DNA of 64,000 bases, from assembly GCA_009363875.1 (NCBI GenBank), contig CM018683.1, positions 48,101,711-48,165,710 of the forward strand, in the 5' to 3' direction. Both the position numbers and the translations under genes were made by a program. Source of the DNA: Mikania micrantha. Its lineage: Eukaryota > Streptophyta > Magnoliopsida > Asterales > Asteraceae. The notes under the pieces are model-generated. The model worked only from the letters and a program-made list of their open reading frames with translations, ran no database searches and was not told the origin of the DNA. Below, piece by piece: positions 58,673 through 64,000 of this stretch (its first letter is position 1; each line of letters opens with the position of its first letter).

Positions 58673-59880
58673 AATCTGAAAATAATATTAAATAATGTCA
58701 TAAAAATACATATTTATCACTTTCTAAAAAAGTTTCAATTTTGTGCAACAAAATTATGAGTTGCTGCTATAATTGTCCAATTTGACCACTTTAAAATTTT
58801 ATTCAACCTTTGATGTTCAAATATGGATTGTAGTAGACTCAAAGAGCTTTCCAACCATATAAGGCATTTTTTCTCCAGATTTTTATATGATTTTATATGA
58901 TTTTTCAAAAAACAGGACAGATTCATCATTTTATTAAAAATTCAGCTTTTACACAACATGAGAAGCTGTATCGAAATGTAATTTCGTGTACCTATCATAT
59001 TTATCTTTTCTATTTCTAAAAATCTGTATAAAGTATACTCAATAAGCTTTCCAACGACATATTACACGTCTCAAACCGATTATCGATTGATTTTAAATGA
59101 TTTTTCAAAAACAATGCAACAATTAAAATAATTCCAATCAGCACTAAGTTTAACTTTTCATTCAAGCTTTTTAACAAACACTTGGTGTGCATATGACTTC
59201 TAACACATGATGTAATCACCTAAAATCTACTAGTTAACCATCATTCATCATCATACAATTTCAAAGTGGGTAATTTCAAGTTAGTGCACATGATCTACAT
59301 TAAACCCGTTAACAGTTAATACCATCAAGAAACAATTTTCTAGTTTTTACCTAACCCATCCATCACCCACGAAATTCTACACCAAAATACAATAAATCAC
59401 TCACCTAGATGTAGAGGAACACAAGAAGAACTACAATTTATTGTTGTATTCAAGATGTTAACTAGTTGGCTGCAATCATTCGAGGAAAATTGATGAATTA
59501 GGTCGGAATTGAAAGCCAAAAATTCTAGATCGCGTAAAGTTGGTGCTAGCAGCAACTTGTTTCACTCACAGATCAATCCAATTGCTTGTGGCTTCCAAAT
59601 TGAGACGTGATTTGACTTTCAGTGACTAGTACGTGAGTTTTGGTTTGACTCCTATCTCCATATGACTTTAAATTTGACTTAATTTTTATATGGGTTATTT
59701 TAAAGTAGGTTATGTAGATATGGTTAATTAGATAAAATTATTATTTAATTGTTTCAAGCATAATTAGAAAACTTAAACAAATATAAACTGAGCTTATTAT
59801 TTTTTTAAATACGTAAATGATTATACACTATATCTATGTCTGTAAGTTTGTTTCTTTAACCGTTATCGATCACTGAAATT
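58673..59880 (-). other. CACTA 5' noncoding region
   Basis: Between the transposase start and the subterminal zone. A roughly 290-bp direct repeat is visible: TC(A/G)AA(G/T)AGCTTTCCAAC...TTTTATATGATTTTTCAAAAAACA at 58838-58915 resembles 59040-59115 (AATAAGCTTTCCAACGAC...GATTTTTCAAAAACA). It probably contains the promoter and leader; no TATA box can be singled out. Confidence 0.55.
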
Positions 59881-60165
59881 TTTTTTAATAAAAGTTGTCT
59901 TTGGCTTTTAAAAATACATGTAACACTTCTAAATTTTTAGTAAAATTTTGTGACTTTTCGATATAAAAGTTGCAATTTTCAACAAACTTTGCACCTTTTA
60001 AAAAAAGTTACAATTATCAATAAATTTTGCAACTTTTTATAAAAAGGGTTGCATTAAATCTTCAAATGCAACCTTTATGTTGAGCGAAGTTGCGTTAGCA
60101 TCCAAGGCAACTCATGACAAAAAGTTGCTTATAGAAGGTTGCATAAGGCTTGTGTTCTAGTAGTG
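59881..60165. repeat. CACTA right subterminal and terminal repeats
   Basis: About ten TTGCA/TGCAAC motifs (GTTGCATTAAATC, AATGCAACCTT, GTTGCATAAGG and others), mirroring the left end, followed by the terminal sequence that reads CACTACTAGAACACAAG on the minus strand and ends at 60165. Confidence 0.88.
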
Positions 60166-60740
60166 TGTTGGGGAGAAGTTGGGCAACGAAAACTGGCGAA
60201 TGAAAAGGTAGTTAAAGTAACAAATGAATGTATAGATCAGATTCGAGCTCATTTGAAGGCGGCACAAGACCGTCAGAAATCTTATGCTGATAAGCGAAGG
60301 AGGCCTATCGAGTTCTAGGTGGGAGACTTTGTGCTATTAAAGGTCTCTCCTTGGAAAGGTGTTATACGTTTCAGAAAGCGAGGGAAGTTAAGCCCACGTT
60401 TCATTGGGTCATTCAATATTATAGCCCGAATTGGTCAGGTTGCATATCTCCTTGAGCTATCAGACGAGTTGAGTGGAATTCATAACACATTCCACATCTC
60501 TTATTTGAGAAAATGTTTGGCTGATGAATCGGCTTATGTGCCAATAGAAGACTTGGAAATTGATGACAAGTTGAACTATGTGGAAAAACTTGTGGCTATA
60601 TTAGACAGAAAGGCCAAACAGTTGAGAAACAAGTCATTGAACTAGGTGAAGATTCAATGGAAGAATAGAAGGGGATCTGATGCCACGTGGGAGTCAGAAG
60701 ATGAGATGAGGAAGTTTTATCCTTTCCTTTTTGATGTGTA
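60166..60740 (+). pseudogene. Gypsy 4 integrase end and chromodomain, right of CACTA
   Basis: The frame from 45182 resumes after the TGT duplication with an integrase tail (LKAAQDRQKSYADKRRRPIEF), a TAG near 60317, then VSPWKGVIRFRKRGKLSPRF, VAYLLELSDELSGIHNTFHI, and a C-terminal chromodomain with a stop at 60643-60645 followed by VKIQWKNRRG and ATWESEDEMRKFYPFLF. Same plan as Gypsy 1 and Gypsy 3, so a chromovirus. Two nonsense codons. Confidence 0.9.
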
Positions 60741-60765
60741 AATGGTTTCAGGGACAAAACCTTTG

Positions 60766-60780
60766 TAAGGGGAGGAGATT
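60766..60780 (+). other. Polypurine tract of Gypsy 4
   Basis: TAAGGGGAGGAGATT directly before the LTR start TGTAACGACC at 60781. Confidence 0.9.
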
Positions 60781-63006
60781 TGTAACGACCGATTTTAACG
60801 GTCACGTATGTGTTAATAAATAAATGTTATTATGTTTATAAAAAATTATGTTGTTGTAATAATATAATAACATTTGGGGTATTATAGTTAACTAGTAACT
60901 AACTTGATTAGGTTGGTTAAATGAGTTAACTAGTTTAAAGTTTGAGGGGCCAAATTTGCCAAAGGGCAAAGTTGAATTAAAAGATGGATATGACCATTGA
61001 CTTGGTCAAAAAATTCAGAAATTTCAAGTGTGTGTGTTCTTACGTGAAGAAGCCAGAGAAGAAAGGAGGATCTTCAAGCCCTAGTTCTAAATTCGTTGAT
61101 TTTGTGGTCTAAATTCAAGATTGAAGCTTCTAAATCCATCCATAAGTGTTGCCTAACATCTAGTAAGTGATCTTAGATACTATCTTGATGTTAATCGTGA
61201 ATTCTTGTGATGAGCAAGATAATGGTTTAACTTAAATCTTGAAATGGGTTGTTTAAATGGGTTAGAAACCATAAGTTGATGGGTGATCAAGTAACTAAAC
61301 ATCTAATTTGATTAGAAATCAATGATTATGAACATGGGTGTTCATGGGAGGTTTTATGATGGCTGAAATTGATTGAAAAACGAGTTAGTAAGTTATGAAC
61401 ATAAGGTGCTTGATGAAATGCTTGAACCAAAAGAGATTATATGCTGAATTGAAAGAAATTGTGTTGCTGCACTGTTATTGTAAAATCTGTATAAAATCAT
61501 AGAAAAATCATGAGAAAATGAGCCTTATATGGTTGAAAAGCTCTTTGAAAGGGATACAATCCATATTTTGACATGAAAAGCTGAAAAAAAAAAAACTTAA
61601 GGTGGGTTAAAAGGGAAATTACAGCAGCAGCATGGAAAAATTCAGCAACCTGAATTGAGAAAATGAAGGTTCTGGTCTGATTTTGTAAATTGTGTATAAA
61701 ATCAACCGTGTATCCGTTTGAGGCGTATTTTATATTCCTGGAAAGGTCTAAGAGTCTACTACAACCCATATTTGAACATGAAGAGCTAAAACATATTGTA
61801 AATGTGTCAAAAATGCTGATTACAGCAGCAACTCAGAAACTTGCTGCACAAAAATGAGATTTGAAAGTCAGTGTTTTTAACATAAACATGTGATTATAAG
61901 TAGTATCTTGACTTCTAAACACTATATAGTGATAATTGAGATTCAAATTAGTATATGTGTGTGTGTGTGTGTGTGAATTGCAACTAGGTGTTGGCGGTGG
62001 AAGTCAAGGGACAAGCCATAGAAGTGGAGAAGAGGTTGTAGGAGGTGACCAACTATTTGAACAAGGTAAGTTACCCAACTTGCTATAACATTACATATAA
62101 GTAGTAGAAAGAGTCTACTTGATTGTTGGTGTTTATATATTGATTGTGCATAACTTGACTAATGGAACTAATTGAGTTAAAAGACCTATGAGAAGGCATT
62201 TTTAGTTTCAATATGAATGTTATGCTTGAGTTGTATGCGTAATATACATGGCATAAAACTGGCCGGATGAGCCGGTAGATGAGTTCATGATATCACATGA
62301 GTGTGGCTAGCCGGATGAGCCGGTGAAATTGATCAATTGAACCACTAGAGAGTGGATACTGAATGAGTCGGTGGATAGTGTGATAAACCACTAGAGAGTG
62401 GATAACCGAATGAGTCGGTAGATAGTGTGATAAACCACTGGAGTGTGGATAACCGAATGAGACAGGAGTTAAATTGATAAAAATCCACTAGAGTGTGGGT
62501 AATTGAATGAGTCAAAATAGTGAATATAATTTGATGATTAACTAGAGGTGCTAGTAATGGAGTTGGAAATAGATCATATAATCCTATTTGTGAAAATGAC
62601 CCGTTAAGGGAAATTAATGCACAATGGTGAGTTATGTGCAATTAGATGTTTGAATATGATATGTATGTGGATGTGTTATAATGAGTTTTGGGAACTTTGG
62701 GGGTTACTTACTTAGTTCATATGAACTAATTGTGACCTTATATGTGATGTTTACAGGTCAAAAATAGATATGCATCGGGCTATCAGATCGGGCACGTTTT
62801 AAAGCAGAATCAAGCGTTATGTAAATCTTTGGTGGTGTTAAACTTAAACACACTAGTTTTATTAATCATAGACGTAAATGGTATGTAATTAAGTGTGTTT
62901 AACTTATGTAATGGTAATTTCACGTTTCTGAACATAATTTTGCGTTAAAGTTTAAATTGGAACTTAAATTGGACACGTGTAAACGTGTGAAAGTTTGGGA
63001 GTCACA
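60781..63006 (+). repeat. Gypsy 4 3' LTR
   Basis: 2226 bp from TGTAACGACCG to GGGAGTCACA. It starts with a short palindrome-like ACCGATTTTAACGGT. It contains a (GT)n run (61951-61975) and several near-repeats of CCACTAGAGAGTGGATAACC and GAATGAGTCGGTAGATAG (62340-62515). No gene. Confidence 0.93.
62240..62520. repeat. GCCGGATGAGCCGGT / CACTAGAGAGTGGATA repeats
   Basis: Two GCCGGATGAGCCGGT copies (near 62260 and 62310), then four degenerate units of about 58 bp containing AACCACTAGAGAGTGGATA and GAATGAGTCGGTAGATAG. CCACTAGAGAGTGG is close to palindromic. Part of the Gypsy 4 LTR. Confidence 0.75.
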
Positions 63007-63011
63007 CTATC

Positions 63012-63064
63012 TCATTATCCAAGTTCAGCAAGTTGGATAAGTTGGTAATATTCTTTGATGCCAT
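63012..63064 (-). pseudogene. gag: Copia 2 gag start
   Basis: The first 17 or so codons of Copia 2 gag from ATG 63062-63064 (MASKNITNLSNLLNLDNE), cut by Gypsy 4. The frame resumes at 44554 when Gypsy 4 and one CTATC are removed, confirming both the insertion and the gag start. Confidence 0.85.
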
Positions 63065-63620
63065 TATGAACAGAAAATTTTCTAAGTCCAAGTTCTCGAA
63101 ATTATCAAGTTCATGAAGCCCCTGTGTTCTCGAAATCCTCAAGTGTTCGAAATCCCAAACAATACACGAAGCTCAGGCTGTACTTGAAAGTCCAAGAGTA
63201 CTCGAATAACTGTTAACGAACTTCAAGTATTCGAAAGGTTAACTCGATTTTCGGTTCTCGAAAATGTGATCTCGAAATCCAAGGGATCGAAAAATTTGTA
63301 CTCGAAAACTTGTTCTCGAAATGAAGTACCAGAAACCCATTCACTCAGAAACAATTCTTCTAAGGCTGTTGAACTCAAACAGGAGTACTCGAAAACTTGA
63401 TCTCGAAATGTTGTACTCGAAAATCAGATCTCAAAATGTTGTACTCGAAAATCAGATCTCGAAACTTAGAACTCGAAAATACTTGAAAATTTTCTAGAGA
63501 AAAATTTCTCAAGATTTAGAGCCCTAAATTTTAACAGCAGCTGGATGATGAAGAGAAAATCAAGAAAGTGTCAAACTTGCACGAAAAAGCTTTTTCCTTG
63601 ATGTAGAAAAGAGCCCAAAT
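63065..63620 (-). other. Copia 2 leader with ACTCGAAA repeats
   Basis: Untranslated leader filled with (T)ACTCGAAA, TTCTCGAAAT and GATCTCGAAA motifs: about twenty copies between 63095 and 63485, densest at 63250-63485 with short tandem GTACTCGAAAATCAGATCTC units. The same motif occurs in the Copia 2 LTRs (33115-33185, 63840-63880). No ORF. Confidence 0.82.
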
Positions 63621-63632
63621 GCTCTGATACCA
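63621..63632 (-). other. Copia 2 primer-binding site (tRNA-iMet)
   Basis: Minus-strand TGGTATCAGAGC, complementary to initiator methionine tRNA, adjoining the 5' LTR. Confidence 0.88.
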
Positions 63633-63948
63633 TCCAGATCTGATAAAGACACGAGCTTTATGGCTTCGATCGACATCAAATGACTCTAAAGTGTGCGGAA
63701 TCCATATTAGAATCACAAGAAAAGATGGAAAAATCCTTTCTTTGTATATATTGTGAAGTACGCAAGAACAATGCCTCAGTACATCTAGAGAGCAATTGCC
63801 TCGGGAATCCAACCTAGAATTATACAAAATACGTCTATATATACTATTCTAGGAGTATTCGAACTCTATACACGAAAATAGTCAAAATAAGGTCTTCAGC
63901 TGGCCACGGATTGACTTTGTCAGTCTTCATCTCTGAGTGGGCTCTACA
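63633..63948 (-). repeat. Copia 2 5' LTR
   Basis: 316 bp, the partner of 32892-33260. It ends CTCTACA, followed by ATGTA. The inner start is uncertain by a few bases because the expected TG is not preserved next to the primer-binding site. Confidence 0.87.
63835..63844 (-). promoter_or_regulatory. TATA-like box of the Copia 2 5' LTR
   Basis: Minus-strand GTATATATAG, about 105 bp inside the outer LTR edge and oriented towards gag. The equivalent in the other LTR is near 33093-33104. Core promoter by position and sequence only. Confidence 0.55.
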
Positions 63949-64000
63949 ATGTAATCTAACTTTGTAATTCTATTTCATTTAGTGCTTTCTCATTATATAT
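63949..64000 (+). repeat. Gypsy A-type LTR fragment right of Copia 2
   Basis: Continuation of 32817-32891 after Copia 2 and its ATGTA duplication. TGTAATCTAACTTTGTAATTC resembles 25619-25640 of the Gypsy A LTR. Confidence 0.6.

Larger units (their letters stand above)
45183..60165 (-). mobile_element. CACTA (En/Spm) DNA transposon, 14,983 bp
   Basis: Left end CACTACAAAAAAATGG, right end (minus strand) CACTACTAGAACACAAG, flanked by the 3-bp duplication TGT (45180-45182 and 60166-60168), diagnostic of CACTA. Genes read on the minus strand: a TNP2-type transposase with associated domains (58672 to 55215), then a Transposase_24-type gene (48175 to 45787), the usual TNPD-then-TNPA order. Subterminal zones are rich in TGCAAC motifs on both sides. 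A large tandem-repeat region fills 49480-52850. The insertion lies in the Gypsy 4 integrase codons. Both genes show stops or shifts, so the copy is probably not autonomous. Confidence 0.95.
44555..63006 (+). mobile_element. Gypsy 4: internally deleted Ty3/gypsy chromovirus in Copia 2 gag
   Basis: A + strand element flanked by the 5-bp duplication CTATC (44550-44554 and 63007-63011), which lies within the early Copia 2 gag codons. The left LTR survives only for about 400 bp and joins directly to the integrase core. The right LTR is complete (60781-63006). Between them are integrase C-terminal and chromodomain pieces, split by the CACTA element. Net length without the CACTA is about 3.5 kb; gag, protease, RT and RNase H are gone. 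Confidence 0.93.
32892..63948 (-). mobile_element. Copia 2: Ty1/copia retrotransposon holding Gypsy 3, Gypsy 4 and CACTA
   Basis: A minus-strand element bounded by related LTRs (32892-33260 and 63633-63948), flanked by ATGTA (32887-32891 and 63949-63953). It has an iMet primer-binding site at 63621-63632 and a purine tract after the 3' LTR. Present parts on the minus strand: leader, start of gag (63064-63012), rest of gag (44554-42047), protease and integrase (41836-40670), and the C-terminal part of an ancillary 3' ORF (34484-33281). RT and RNase H are absent, lost with the 5' half of Gypsy 3. It is a different family from Copia 1 but has the same gene plan. Many stops show it is old. Confidence 0.9.

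Noticed and set aside
1..64000. Any host protein-coding gene
   Set aside because: All sizeable ORFs with recognisable domains belong to transposable elements; the remainder lie within LTRs, spacers or repeats.

Overview
The window looks like heterochromatic or intergenic DNA from a large plant genome. It is AT-rich and I find no host gene. Everything that can be identified is a transposable element, or a fragment of one, stacked inside another. Element families and several ancillary proteins resemble those I know from Asteraceae (lettuce, sunflower and Tanacetum-type genomes); that placement is inference, not proof.

Layout. (1) Positions 1-537 plus 24102-25775 are one long Ty3/gypsy LTR ('Gypsy A', + strand), followed by an iMet primer-binding site and a broken gag (26453-28213). 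(2) That LTR is split by Copia 1 (538-24101, minus strand, TSD GTTTT), a Sirevirus-like Ty1/copia element of about 13.0 kb net, with gag, pol and a long extra 3' ORF. (3) Copia 1 is split inside its gag zinc knuckle by Gypsy 1 (10161-20735, minus strand, TSD CACCA), whose 2149-bp LTRs differ at about eight sites by eye. (4) The Gypsy A gag is split by a solo LTR (26524-26985, TSD CACAC). (5) Positions 28214-32816 hold degraded gypsy sequence ending in a complete 3' LTR of a second family ('Gypsy B').

(6) The right half, 32892-63948, is Copia 2 (minus strand, TSD ATGTA), inserted in another copy of the Gypsy A-type LTR. Inside Copia 2 lie Gypsy 3 (34485-40669, minus strand, 5' half deleted together with Copia 2's RT) and Gypsy 4 (44555-63006, + strand, TSD CTATC, internally deleted). 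Gypsy 4 carries a 14,983-bp CACTA (En/Spm) DNA transposon (45183-60165, TSD TGT) with a TNP2-type transposase gene, a Transposase_24-type second gene, TGCAAC subterminal repeats and a satellite-like array of about 3.4 kb. Nesting reaches four levels: gypsy LTR, Copia 2, Gypsy 4, CACTA.

Nearly every reading frame is broken, so the window is a graveyard rather than a set of active elements; the youngest insertion by LTR similarity is Gypsy 1. The most interesting material is (a) the large ancillary 3' ORF in both copia elements, which share a C-terminal domain I cannot name, and (b) element-specific short motifs repeated many times in LTRs and untranslated leaders (CATTCGGCCGAATG in Copia 1, ACTCGAAA in Copia 2, GATATGTTCTC and TCGCGTACCGC in Gypsy 1).
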